A stretch of 64,000 nt of DNA from Phyllostachys edulis (Eukaryota; Streptophyta; Magnoliopsida; Poales; Poaceae): contig CM070551.1 in assembly GCA_036346405.1 (NCBI GenBank), positions 58,980,488 through 59,044,487 of the forward strand, in the 5' to 3' direction. Each line of letters opens with the position of its first letter. The stretch's first letter is position 1. Position numbers and translations under genes: made by a program. The notes under the pieces are model-generated. The model searched no databases. It worked only from the letters and a program-made list of their open reading frames with translations, and was not told the DNA's origin. Shown here piece after piece: positions 34,576 to 45,432 of this stretch.

Positions 34576-37247
34576 ATTACCATGCTCTAAATGAACTCAC
34601 CATCAAGAATAAGTATCATCTCGCCAAGGATTGATGACCTGCTTGACCAGCTTGAAGGAGCCGGAGTGTTCTCAAGATAGACTTGAGGTCGTGGTATCAC
34701 CAACTAAAGATTCACCAAGAGGACATCCCGAAGACAGCTTTCTTAACCCGTTATGAACTGTTCGAGTTCACAGTCATGTCCTTTGGGCTGACCAATGCAC
34801 CTGCTTACTTTATGAACTTGATGAATAGAGTCTTCATGGAGTATCTTGATAAGTTTGTCATTGTCTTTATTGATGACATCCTGGTATACTCCAAGAGTGA
34901 AGAGGAGCATGCAGAGCACCTCTACTTGGTCCTAAAAAGGCTTAGAGTCCACCAACTCTTTGCTAAGTTCAATAAGTGCGAGTTTTGGATGAAGGAAGTG
35001 GTCTTCTTAGGATATATTTTGTCTGTAAAAGAGGTCTCTGTCAACCCCAGTAAGATCTAAGATGTGCTCAATTGGGAGTCCCCTAAGTCAGTGCCTCAGA
35101 TCCGAAGCTTCCTTGGAAGGGCAGGGTACTATAGAAGATTCACTGAAGGTTTTTCCCGAATAGCAAGACCTCTTACCCAGTTGTTGAAAAAGGAAAAGAA
35201 GTTCTCTTAGACCTTTGAGTGTGAGCAAAGCTTTCAAGAACTCAAGAAATGTTTGACCACCACACCCATGCTGATTTTGTCAGACGTCCGAAAAGAATTT
35301 GAGATCTTTTGCGATGCATCTTGACAAGGTCTTGGTTGCGTCTTGATGCAAGAAAGGAGGGTGGTAGCTTATGCCTCAGGACAGTTAAAGCCTAATGAAG
35401 CAAACTACCCCACTCATGACCTAGAGTTAGCTACCGTGGTCTATGCTTTGAAGATTTGGCGCCATTACCTCATTGGTAACCACTGTGAAGTCTACACCAC
35501 CACAAGAGCTTAAAGTATATCTTCACTCAAGCCGATTTGAACATGAGGCAAAGAAGATGGTGGAGCCGATCAAGGACTATAGTGTGGGAATTCATTACCA
35601 TCCCGGCAAGAAGGCCAACGTGGTAGCCGATGCCCCGAGTAGGAAGATCTACAAAGAAGACATTGATGGTCAAGAAAGCCAACCAACTTTGCATGAGGAA
35701 TTTTGGAAGCTCAGCTTGAGATAGTTGAAGAGGGTTTCCTAGCGACTCTTGAAGTGCAACCCACTATACAAGGCGGATCGTGGTAGCCCAAAGTTGAAGA
35801 TGCCGACATTAGGAGATCAAGAGCAACATGAAAAAGGGAGGTCTTTAAGGTTTTTGGAAGATGAATAGGCAACCATTTGGTTTGACAAGAGGTTGTATGT
35901 ACCGAACCACCCAGAGCTCAAAAAAAGATGCTCCTCAAAGAAGCTTATGAAACCTTGTATTCCATACACCCTGGAGCTACAAAGATGTATCAAGACATCA
36001 AGGAGATGTACTGGTGGCCTAGCATGTAGCGAGAAATTGTGGAGTATGTGGCCAAGTGTTACACTTGTCAAAGAGTTAAGGCCATGCACCAAAGACCTGG
36101 TGGTCTTTTGGTACCCCTGCCCATACCCGACTGGAAATGGGAAGAGGTCGGGATGGATTTTATAACTGGTCTACCTAGGACCCAAACTAGTTATGACTCA
36201 ATATGGGTGGTCGTGGATCGCCTAACCAAGGTCGCTCATTTTATTCCCGTCAAGACCACCTACTCCGGGGACAAGTTAGCAGAGCTATACATGGCAAAGG
36301 TTGTGTGTCAACATGGTGTGCCAAAGAAGATCGTGTTGGATCGAGGATCCCAATTCACCTAAAAGTTTTGGCAGAAGCTGCACGAAGTCTTGGGCACGGA
36401 CCTCAATTTCAGCATAGCCTATCACCCTCAGACAGATGGCCAGACCGAAAGAGTTAACCAAGTACTTGAGGACATGCTAAGAGCATGTGATGCTGAGAGC
36501 ATGCGCTCTGGAGAAGCAAGCTAGTTGGGATCGGATGCTACCTTATGCTGAGTTCTCTTACAACAATAGTTACCAAGCAAGCCTTTATATGTCCCCTTTT
36601 GAAGCCCTTTACGGGAGAAAGTGTAGAACACCCTTGTACTGGACAGAGTCTGGTGAAGGATAGGTGCTTGGACCAAACCTCTTGAAAGAAGCCGAAGACC
36701 AAGTGAGATCAATAAGAGAGAAGTTAAAGACCGCTCGACCCGACTGCATGTAAGAGCTATCACGCATAATCGCTGCCGAGACCTAGCCTTTGCTCCTAGA
36801 GACCATGTGTACCTAAAGGTGTCACCTCTCAAAGGAATGCACCATTTCAGAGTTAGTGGGAAGCTTGCACAGAGGTACATTGGACCTTTTCCAATCCTTG
36901 TCAGAAGGGGAGAAGTTGCCTATAAGTTGGACCTTCCTCCTTAGTTGTCCAGAGTGCACGATGTCTTCCATGTGTCTCAGTTGAAGAAGTTCTTGCGTGT
37001 GCCAAAAGAACAAATGCCTTTAGAAGCAGTGGACCTCCAAGAAGACCTCACTTACCAGGAGCAGCCTATCAAGATCTTTGAAGTATTTGAGTGAGTCACA
37101 AGAACCAAGACCATCCGTTTTTGCAAAGTTCAATGGAGCAACCACATCGAGGCAAAAATAACTTGGGAGCGCGAAGAGGACCTCAAGGTAGAGTTCCCGC
37201 ACCTATTCTCTAGTCAGCCTGAATCTCTAGGTCAAGATTCCCTTTAA
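34576..37247 (+). pseudogene. pol: A2 pol: RT, RNase H, integrase, chromodomain (broken)
   Basis: RT resumes with H-A-L-N-E-L-T-I-K-N-K-Y. An open 125-codon stretch (34683-35060) includes F-V-I-V-F-I-D-D-I-L, the catalytic pair. RNase H: F-E-I-F-C-D-A-S at 35300, with a TGA directly after it. Integrase has E-A-Y in place of the usual E-A-H in the zinc finger, C-Y-T-C-Q-R at 36058, W-E-E-V-G-M-D-F at 36140, L-D-R-G-S-Q-F-T at 36335 and Q-T-D-G-Q-T-E-R at 36430. The tail includes D-V-F-H-V-S-Q-L at 36960 and a chromodomain (K-V-Q-W-S-N-H, I-T-W-E-R-E-E-D-L) at 37126-37220. Stops shared with copy 1 include those near 35209, 35322, 36026 and 36943. Confidence 0.86.
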
Positions 37248-37762
37248 GAGGTGATGATTTGTAACGTCCCGTTTGTCTAGAGTTCGTGCCAATTTTCCAA
37301 ACAAAAAAGGAACCATTCGGTTTTGTTGATTTGCTCAAGCTTAACTTGGAAATTTCAGAAATGTGGAGATTTAACTTGAATTAATCAAACTTCAATTAAC
37401 TTTATTTGGCCTGTCTTGAGTTTTTGGTGTTCGTTGGCTTTTAGTTCCCCTTCTCCGTTCGCCCTGTGCATCCTTTGGCCTAGCCTTTCCTTCTTCGGAC
37501 CTCTTTTGTGGTTGGACCTCCTCCTGAGTCCGAACCTCCCACGTGTTGGACCTCTCCCATAGTCTAGACCACTCTGTTGGTTTAGGCCTCCCTTTTTTTT
37601 GGGTTTAGACCACCCTTCGGGTTCAAGACCCTTCTTTTGGTTTTGACCTTCAGTTGGGTCACGACCACCCCCGAGTTTCTCCCAGCTCGAAATTCAAGCT
37701 CGGGTTGAATTTCTCCTATCCGGACTCTCTCTCGTTTGGCCTCCTTTCCTTCTTGCTTCCCC

Positions 37763-37882
37763 AGGACCTCTTTTGATCTCATCTTGATCGTTAGGACCTC
37801 CTTTGATCTCATCTTGACCGTCAGGACCTCCTTTGAGTCCATCTTGACCGTGAGGACCTCTTTTGATCTCCTCTTCGTTTGG
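37763..37882 (+). repeat. 30-bp minisatellite in the A LTR, four units
   Basis: Units start at 37763, 37793, 37823 and 37853, each beginning AGGACCTC and continuing TTTGATCTCATCTTGACCG with a few changes. The corresponding place in copy 1 is where the assembly gap begins. Confidence 0.88.
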
Positions 37883-38433
37883 AACTCCCCTCGAGACCAG
37901 ACTTCCCCTTCGCTTCGTGGGGCCCCGCTTCACCGCGTCTGTCCTTGTTCTCAGGACCTCCTCGTCCCTTGGACCTCCTCCTTTGGACTTCCTCATCCCC
38001 AGGACCTCCCCGTGGTCTTTTTGCGAAGACCACCTTTGCAGTCGAGACCACTCTTGTGGTCACGACCTCTGGTCTTTTTGAAAAGACCACCTTTGTGATC
38101 GAGACAACCCTTGTGGTCACGACATCCCTCTTTGGTTACGACCTCCCCTTTGGTCACGACCACCCCTTTGACTAGTCTGTTTGCCCAAGTCTGATTGGCC
38201 CCACCTGTCAGTTCTGTTCACTTCCTCCTTCCTTCCGCCACAAAAGTCTTTGGGCATTAATTGATGCGGCGCCGCATTAAATGTTTCAGCGCCGTATTAA
38301 ATACTGCCTCCACTCTAATCATTTTGTCCCTCCGCCCCTTTTTGACCATTTCTCTCATGATTGACAGTGTTCCTTGGCAATTTCCTTGAATCCCAGCGCT
38401 ACGTCAAGTAGCCCCATTTGTCTTTTCTTCCTC

Positions 38434-38441
38434 TATAAATA
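38434..38441 (+). promoter_or_regulatory. TATA box of the A 3' LTR
   Basis: TATAAATA in a pyrimidine-rich setting in the 3' half of the known LTR segment. Transcription would start about 30 bp downstream, leaving only some 90 bp before the B insertion. Confidence 0.65.
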
Positions 38442-39185
38442 AAGCTCTAGGGAGTCCCTTTTTGCCCCCTTGCTTCTCTCTCAGCTTTCCAGTTCTGCTC
38501 TCTCTTTCTCTAAGCTCACTTATCTCTGGGCTTCGGTTTCGCCTCAGCGGTTGTGTCGAACCCGGGAGCGAAGGATCCCGAATTCTCTGTGTTCATACAC
38601 TAGTCCAGGATTTCTAGTGTACACAGTTAAACAAAAGTGATAATCAAAACATATCACGCACTTTATTAATAATTATTCAAAGTCAATTACAAAAGGGCCT
38701 GAGGCCAAAACAAACACAGCGGAAAGTAAAGCAATAGTAGTAGACCCAACAATTCGCCACAGGCAATCATCTGGGGAGCGTGGCCTAAGCATCGATGTCC
38801 TCACCGTCTCGATAGAGGTCTTCTCCTGAATAAAGATTATTCAGCAAGAGTAAGCACTACTACCGTGCTTGCAAGTTACACCCGTCAAATAACAGATTGA
38901 ATGCATGCATAAGGTAAACAAGCGGTAATGACAGGGTTTATTTGCACAAAGCAGCATTTTCAAATTAAATAATCATATTAATTTCCAAGGCCATTTTATA
39001 CTATACCTAAAATCAGATTTTAAATAACAGTTTTATAGTGTGGATAACCTCCAGACTTAAATGGTGAAGGATACCCTCCTATCACTTGGCTAACCGCCCG
39101 ATTTTCCCATATGGATTAACCATCCAAAACCATCTGTTGAAACCATTTTGAAACCAAAACAAATCTAACTTGGAGTGGCTTTGCT

Positions 39186-39243
39186 AGCATGTCCATGATC
39201 ATGACGCGCTATTCAATAGTTTTCTACTCTGCAGAGTTTGTAC
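39186..39243 (-). other. Conserved downstream LTR block (family B, 3' LTR)
   Basis: On the reverse strand: CTCTGCAGAGTAGAAAACTA, then TTGAATAGC and CATGGACATGCTA. Same motif order as families A and C. Confidence 0.55.
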
Positions 39244-40027
39244 AAATTTTACCCACAAGAGATAATATGCTTTTTGTGTCGGCCAACCCACGCTTCCTAA
39301 GGCGTGTGACAAAGCAATTATCACAAGGTCGTTATAATGATCTACCTCAAAGTACTCATGCCCGCTAAGGTTTCGCTTCCATTGATCGACTGCCCTCCTC
39401 AGGAGCCCCTCTTGCGCCAAAGGGACTATAGTCTAACCGACACCCACACATACAACATGGCACAAATATCTATGAGGTATCCCAAATTAATAAGCCGGTC
39501 TTGCCCATACAAGACATGTGGTGGTACGGTATATGCGTAGCAACATACGCCAAAGACCGGTCCTTAATTGACTTGGGCGTTTTCGAAATCAAACCCTGGG
39601 TCTTAATCTTAACCAGATTAAGCCCGTGCATAAACCTGCACCCACCATACATCCATTTCGCCCAAGTCCAAACCATTTTGCTTTTATTTTAGTAAAGACC
39701 ATCTTTACAAAACTCTATGGTAAAACAATACCATAGATTTTAAGTTAAAACCAATTTGTATTGATTTGGCTAAATTTCCCCAAAATCAAAATCATGGTAT
39801 AAGCATTTGCTAAGCACGTGAGTTTTAACCATACTAGTTTGTCTATTGGTGACAAAGTATTGGCATATCAATGTTCAAGATTGGCCATACAATGACAGTT
39901 GGGATATCTAAACATTTAAACAGGGTATTAAAATAATTGACTAAAAATATGCATGCAATAATAAATTTAAAAATTGAATTAAATAACTTTAAAATAGTAG
40001 GTGCAATATGGTCAAAGTGTAACTTGC

Positions 40028-40090
40028 CTTCGTTGAAGTCCTGAAACTCTAACTCCTCTGAAGGATCTACCTCTCCGGAATCGTCAAAGT
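40028..40090 (-). other. Exon-like cassette in B 3' LTR (63 nt)
   Basis: Reverse strand: acceptor-like GCGTATAG before it and GC-type donor-like AAG/GCAAGTT after it, 63 nt. It encodes an acidic string (D-D-S-G-E-V-D-P-S-E-E) and ends D-F-N-E. The sequence beyond the donor reads G-K-L-H-F-D-H, shared with element A. Confidence 0.45.
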
Positions 40091-41123
40091 CTATACGCGA
40101 AAGTACGACAAATTCAAATAAATCCAAAAAGACAAATCAAACTAACTCCAAATGAAATAATTTTATTTGATTTAGCTAGATAATAGTTTTATAAGATTTT
40201 AGCAATTTGAATCACTCAAGTTGAAGTTGAGTTTCAAAAGATATGAATTTTACAAGTTTTGACCTAAATTTCCAATTTAAAAGGTTTCTAAATTTAAATA
40301 CAGATTCAAAAGAACTTCAAATTAAATAATTTTGGTTTAGTTAGCTAGATAATGATTTTACATGAATTTATAAATTTGAAACACCCAATTTGGAGATTGG
40401 ATGCAAAAGTTATGAATTTTACAAGTTTTAAACCTAAATCAGATTTTTATTTCATTTAAGGATTTATTTTCCCGAAGGAAATCCCGATTTATTGCGCAAT
40501 CATGGCGTCGCCCAGGAATGAGTGATCGACGATCGGGCCCCACCGCATGCTGATGACAACCGTCATCGACAAGTGGACCCTATGGTCATCAGGCGGGTTG
40601 CGACGCTACCGGGCGCAAGCGTTTGACGTGGCGCCAGAGGCGCCCACGCCGGACCAAGTCTTTGAGGTGGCGTCGTATTGGCGCCACGTGGCTGAGCCAC
40701 GTCGGCCCGAGCCCGGCGATGCTCCGGCGAGGTGTTCGCCGGCGTTCTACGTCGCGACGAGATGTGCGGGTGGTACCAACAGAGAGAGGGCGAGACGGCG
40801 AACCTAGTGACTACCTCAGATGCGAGCAGGCGTGGCCGGAAGGTCGTCAGCGGTGAGGTTTGGCAGCGGAGAGGTACGGTCGTCATCAAAGTAGTCGTTC
40901 CCGAGGTTCTCTGGCGACGTGCATGGGTGCTCCGGCTTCGCAACGACGCGATGGTGCCGTAGATGTGGTCGGCGGGGTCGAAGTGGGGACGAAGACACCG
41001 GAATCGGAGAAGAACGAAGCTCGACCGCAGGTAAGGAAACTCGAAATCCCAGCACTACGGAGGAGGAGGGGAGCAATGGGTGGTGGTGTTGTGAGGCGGT
41101 GGAGGAGGCGCTCCCGAGGGTCC

Positions 41124-41131
41124 CTTTTATA
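41124..41131 (-). promoter_or_regulatory. TATA box of B 3' LTR
   Basis: The reverse strand reads TATAAAAG followed by GGACCCTCGGGAGCGCC, a clear core-promoter context. The equivalent in the 5' LTR is at 49659-49666. Confidence 0.65.
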
Positions 41132-41952
41132 GGGCGCGGGCGTGGCCGGAGCTTCATAACGCCCAAGAAGGACCGCGCGGTACCTCAGAGAGAAATCAGG
41201 GATTGAGGGCGTTAGGATGGAAAGCGGAGGCCGTGTCGGAGGCGGCGGTGATCAAGGAATTTAAAGTGCGCGCAATCAGAGGAGATGCGGCTGGATTCGT
41301 TCGTGTATGGAAGGTCTTTGAATCGCTTCAATGGTGGCCGCGTGCGCGAAGAAGGAAAGCGGCGAGGAGGAAGAAGGAAAGGGAGAAGATGACGCGGGCG
41401 CGTTAGATTTTAAACGAACGGCTGCGATGCAAAGCGTATCAGCCGCTAGATCGTAATCCAACGGTGGCGATATAACGAGGCGGTACGCTCTAACTTGAAA
41501 GGGTATGGGTGCTTGTGGGCTGTCGGATTTAGATCTGATGGTTCACAGTGCGGGGAGGTAAAAACATGCGGTGAGAGATGGCCGTTGGATTTAAATCCAA
41601 CGATTCGGTGATCGAGTGCTGGAAGGAGCGGGTGCATGGTTTTGGGCTGGCGATTCGCCCGATTCTTCGTTTAGGGTTTTTCTTTGATTTTCTAATTGAT
41701 TTAATTCAGATAATTCAAAGAGGCTTTAGAAAATAGCAAATGAATTCCAAAAATTCTAGAAAAATTCACAAAAATTCCTAGAATCATTTTGGACTTAAAT
41801 AAAATAATTTCAACTTAAACTTGGTAATAGTTTTTGTATTTAAATTTGTTTTAGCTTTATGGTTATTAATAAAAGCTTTAAGAGAATTGAGAAAACCACC
41901 AAAATAAATAAGTTTTAAATTTTCTCAAAAATTGAAATTTTGGGCTGTTACA

Positions 41953-41972
41953 AACCTACCCCCCTTAAAAGG
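41953..41972 (-). other. Polypurine tract of B
   Basis: Reverse strand CCTTTTAAGGGGGGTAGGTT directly before the LTR start TGTAACAGCCC. Confidence 0.8.
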
Positions 41973-41989
41973 AATCTCGACCCCGAGAT

Positions 41990-43496
41990 TCAGACTTGGT
42001 TAGCAAAAAGGTGGGGATACTCGGCTTTCAAATCTTCTTCTCGCTCCCAGGTGGCTTCTTCTTCTGAATGATTGCTCCACTAAACCTTGCATGAGCGGAT
42101 GACTTTGCTTCTGGTGATTCGTTCTGTCACATCGAGGATCTTGATTGGTCGTTTCTACGACGTGAGGTCTTCTCAAGGTCAATGTCCTCAAGGGAGTTTC
42201 TTCTGTTGGCACTCGGAGACATTTCTTAAGTTGAGAGACGTGGAAGACGTCAGGATCTGCTTGACAAGGATGTTGGAAGTTCAAGCTTATATGCAACTTC
42301 ACCTCTCTTGGCCAAAATCTTGTAAGGTCCCACAACTGGGTGCAAGTTTTCCTTGGTACGAACCTTCTTACTCCTCGAGTGGAGTAACCTCGAGATAAAC
42401 GAAGTCTCCTATCTCAAAGGTTAATCCTCTTAAATCGCTTATCCGCGAACTCTTACGCTCGGGATTGAGCCACCTTCAGTCGTTCCCTTATTGTTTTAAC
42501 CTTGTTTTCAGCTTCCTTGATCAACTCCGGTCCAAAGAGTTGATGCTCTCCTATTTCATCTCAAAGAAGCGGAGTTCTGCATTTTCTACCGTATAAGGCT
42601 TCAAATGGAGACATCTGTGAACTGGCTTGGTAGCTATTATTGTACGAGAATTCTGCATAGGGTAGATTCTTATCCCAGCTTTTTCCATAGTCTAAGGCAC
42701 AGGCTCGAAGCATGTCTTCAAGAACTTGGTTGACACGTTCGTACGCCATCATCATGGATGATAAGCAATCTTTGAAGTTGAGTCTAGTACCCAAGGCTTC
42801 GTGTAGGCTCTTCCAGAACCGGGAAGTGAACTGGGAACCTCGGTCGGATACGATTTTCTTGGGTACCCGTGTGAGATGCATAATCTTGGCTATATACAAT
42901 TCTGCTAGTTTGCTGCTTTGGTAGGTGGTCTTGACTGGGATAAAATGAGCTACCTTGGTTAACCGATCAATTATCACCCAAATGGAATCACACCCCGATT
43001 GGGTTCTAGGAAGTCCGGTGATAAAGTCCATGCCAATTTCCTCCCATTTCCATTCAGGAATTGGTAATGGTTGCAACAAACCAGCGGGTCTTTGATGCTC
43101 TGCCTTTACTCGTTGACAAACATCACAGCGTGCTACAAACTCTGCAATCTCACGCTCCATGCTGACCCACCAATATTTCTCCTTCAGATCCTGGTACATC
43201 TTCGTGCTTCCGGGGTGAATGGAGTATGGCGATTCATGAGCTTCCTTCAGAATCGACTGTTTTAGTTCTTGCTGATTAGGTACACAAATGCGGTTCCCAA
43301 ACCATACTGTTCCCTGCTCATCTTCAGAGAATCCTGGGGCTTTGCCTCTTCTCATATTCTTCTTGATTTCTTTGATGTCTTCATCTTCTAACTGCTTCTC
43401 CTTGATTTGACTCTGAAGAGTGGGTTGCACCTCCAAAGTGTTGACACACCCTTGGTTGACAATCTCCAGATTTAGGTACCTCAATTCCTCGTACAA
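41990..43496 (-). pseudogene. pol: B integrase with chromodomain tail
   Basis: An open 311-codon stretch (43496-42561) contains the HHCC finger (E-A-H-E-S-P-Y-S-I-H, then C-D-V-C-Q-R), W-E-E-I-G-M-D-F with the first catalytic Asp, and S-D-R-G-S-Q-F-T with the second. The last catalytic Glu falls in a stretch (about 42740-42790) where the usual H-P-Q-T-D-G-Q-T-E is replaced by unrelated residues, at sites where CAG triplets are altered. It ends at L-Y-G-R-K-C-R-T. Beyond the frameshifts follow D-V-F-H-V-S-Q-L near 42240 and a chromodomain-like W-S-N-H, E-A-T-W-E-R-E segment near 42070-42010. Confidence 0.85.
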
Positions 43497-43499
43497 TTA

Positions 43500-44879
43500 C
43501 GTTGATTTTTACGAACCAAAGTGGCGCTGTAATCGCCTTTACGCTAAGGCATCTGCAACCACGTTAAACTTTTCGGGATGATAATGGATTCCAAGGTCGT
43601 AATCCTTTATCAACTCTAACCATCTTCTTTGTCGGAGGTTGAGTTATGACTGGGTGAAGATATATTTCAGACTCTTATGATCCGTGAAAATCTCACAACG
43701 GTTACCAATGAGGTAATGCCGCTAGATCTTCAGAGCATGCACAATTGCCGCTAACTCGAGATCATGAGTTGGGTAATTTCCCTCGTGTGGCCTCAACTGA
43801 CGGGATGCATAAGCCACGACTTTGCCTTCCTGCATCAGGACACATCAAAGTCCTTGTCGAGATGCATCGCAGAATATTTCAAAGTCTTTATGGATATCTG
43901 GCAAAACCAGTACTGGTGCAGAAACTAAACTCTTCTTCAGTTCTTGGAAGCTCTTCTCACAAGCATCTGTCCATTCAAACTTCTTTTTCTTCTTCAGAAG
44001 TTGTGTCATAGGTATGGCAGTCTTAGAGAATCCTTCAATGAACCTACGGTAATATCCGGCTAGTCCAAGGAAACTCCTTACTTCTGTGATGGACTTTGGT
44101 TGTTTCCAATCCATAACGGCCTCAACCTTGGCTGGATCTACAGCAACTCCTCCTGCAGACACGATATGACCAAGGAAGACCACTTGCTTTAGCTAGAATT
44201 CGCTCTTACTGAATTTGGCGTAAAGCTGGTGCTCTCTGAGTTTCTCCAAAATCATTCTTAAGTGTTTCTCATGTTCTTCTTCATCCTTTGAATAAATGAG
44301 AATGTCATCGAAGAAAACAACCACAAACTTATCCAAGAATTCCATGAACACTTTGTTCATCATATTCATGAAATAAGCAGGGGCGTTCGTCAAACCGAAC
44401 GACATTACCGTAAATTCATACAACCCATATCTGGTTGTGAAAGCAGTCTTTGGGATATCTTCTGGCCTAATCTTGAGTTGGTGATAGCCGGATCGCAGAT
44501 CGATTTTCGAGAAGATGCTTGCTCCCTTCAATTGATCGAACAGATCATCAATCCTGGGTAGCAGATACTTGTTCTTGATCATCACCTCATTGAGGGATCT
44601 GTAATCCACACACATTCGCATACTATTGTCCTTCTTCTTGACAAATAGTACGGGTGCTCCCCACGGTGATGAACTTGGTCGAATATAACCTTTGCTCCTT
44701 AGTTCTTCAATTTGTTTCTTCAGCTCTGCTAGCTCATTGGCCGGCATTCTGTAGGGTCGCTTCGAGATTGGAGCGGTCCCTGGGACTAAGTCAATTAAGA
44801 ACATTACGTCCCTATCCGGTGGCATGCCGTAACTCATCGAAAGACATCCGGTATTCTTGCACAACCGGTATGTCTTCAA
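43500..44879 (-). pseudogene. pol: B reverse transcriptase and RNase H
   Basis: A 228-codon open stretch (44879-44193) covers RT fingers and palm: M-C-V-D-Y-R-S-L-N-E, S-K-I-D-L-R-S-G-Y-H-Q and the catalytic F-F-D-D (usually F-I-D-D; both Asp kept). A stop in S-E-F-W separates the thumb (44183-43845), which runs to F-C-D-A-S-R-Q-G-L of RNase H before another stop. RNase H continues to about 43500 with H-K-S-L-K-Y and damaged ends. Confidence 0.85.
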
Positions 44880-45432
44880 GCTTTATTTCCTTCAAGCCGG
44901 TCAGATGGAACTTCCTCCTTGATAACTTGGGTTTGAATTCTACTGATTCTCCTTGTTCATTGGTGAGGGTGATAGATCTATTGGCACAGTCTATCTGTCC
45001 CTGATTCTTGGCTAGCCAGTCCATTCCAAGAATCACATCTAGACCTTGAGATTGCAGGACTATCAAGTCCGCTAGAAAAGGTACTCCGGATATTTCAAGG
45101 GTAAGGTTTGGGCATAGAGAACTGGTTCTCATTTCTGAGCCCGGAGAGTGGACTATCATGGGGTTAACTAAAGAGGAGATAGGTAACCCATATTTTCCCA
45201 CAAATTTATTGGAAACAAAGGAATGCGATGCTCTGGAATCAAATAGGACTGATGCTGGTACTGAATTAACAAGAAACGTACCAAGAACGACATCCGGTGC
45301 TGCTTGAGCCTCTTCTGCCGTGACGTGGTTCACACGTCCCTTCGTGTACTGGGCTGCCGGCTTGGTGCCGCCAGTGGTTGGAACTCTAGGTGCTTTGGCT
45401 TGGTGGGAGTGCCTCTCGCTTCTTTTGGACAT
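44812..45432 (-). pseudogene. pol: B protease, active-site glycine lost
   Basis: An open 206-codon stretch with the standard Tekay protease context (H-V-T-A-E-E-A-Q, then V-L-F-D-S-R-A-S-H-S-F). The catalytic triplet is D-S-R where active aspartic proteases have D-S-G, a change expected to inactivate it. The second conserved part, V-I-L-G-M-D-W, is intact. It ends in a frameshift within the P-V-V-Q-E-Y region that leads into RT. Confidence 0.82.

Larger units (their letters stand above)
34576..38553 (+). mobile_element. Tekay-type chromovirus A2, 3' part (from the Tat insertion)
   Basis: Continuation of A2 from 21817: the rest of pol and the first 1,294 bp of the 3' LTR, which is then interrupted by element B. 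It is homologous to 4344-7499. Confidence 0.9.
37260..38553 (+). repeat. 3' LTR of A2, first segment
   Basis: Starts TGTAACGTCCC right after pol. It contains a 30-bp minisatellite (37763-37882), AGGACCTCC motifs, long GGTCTTT/AAAGACC hairpins (38010-38095) and a TATA box. The LTR is interrupted at 38553 by element B and resumes at 50501. Confidence 0.9.
38554..41952 (-). repeat. 3' LTR of B
   Basis: 3,399 bp, TGTCGAACCC to GCTGTTACA in plus orientation. It matches 47399-50495 closely except for about 310 extra bases in the GC-rich part (within 40501-41005). The reverse-strand TATA is at 41124-41131. Confidence 0.92.

Noticed and set aside
37763..37882. CRISPR-like array
   Set aside because: Units are directly adjacent 30-bp tandem copies without unique spacers, inside an LTR of a plant element.
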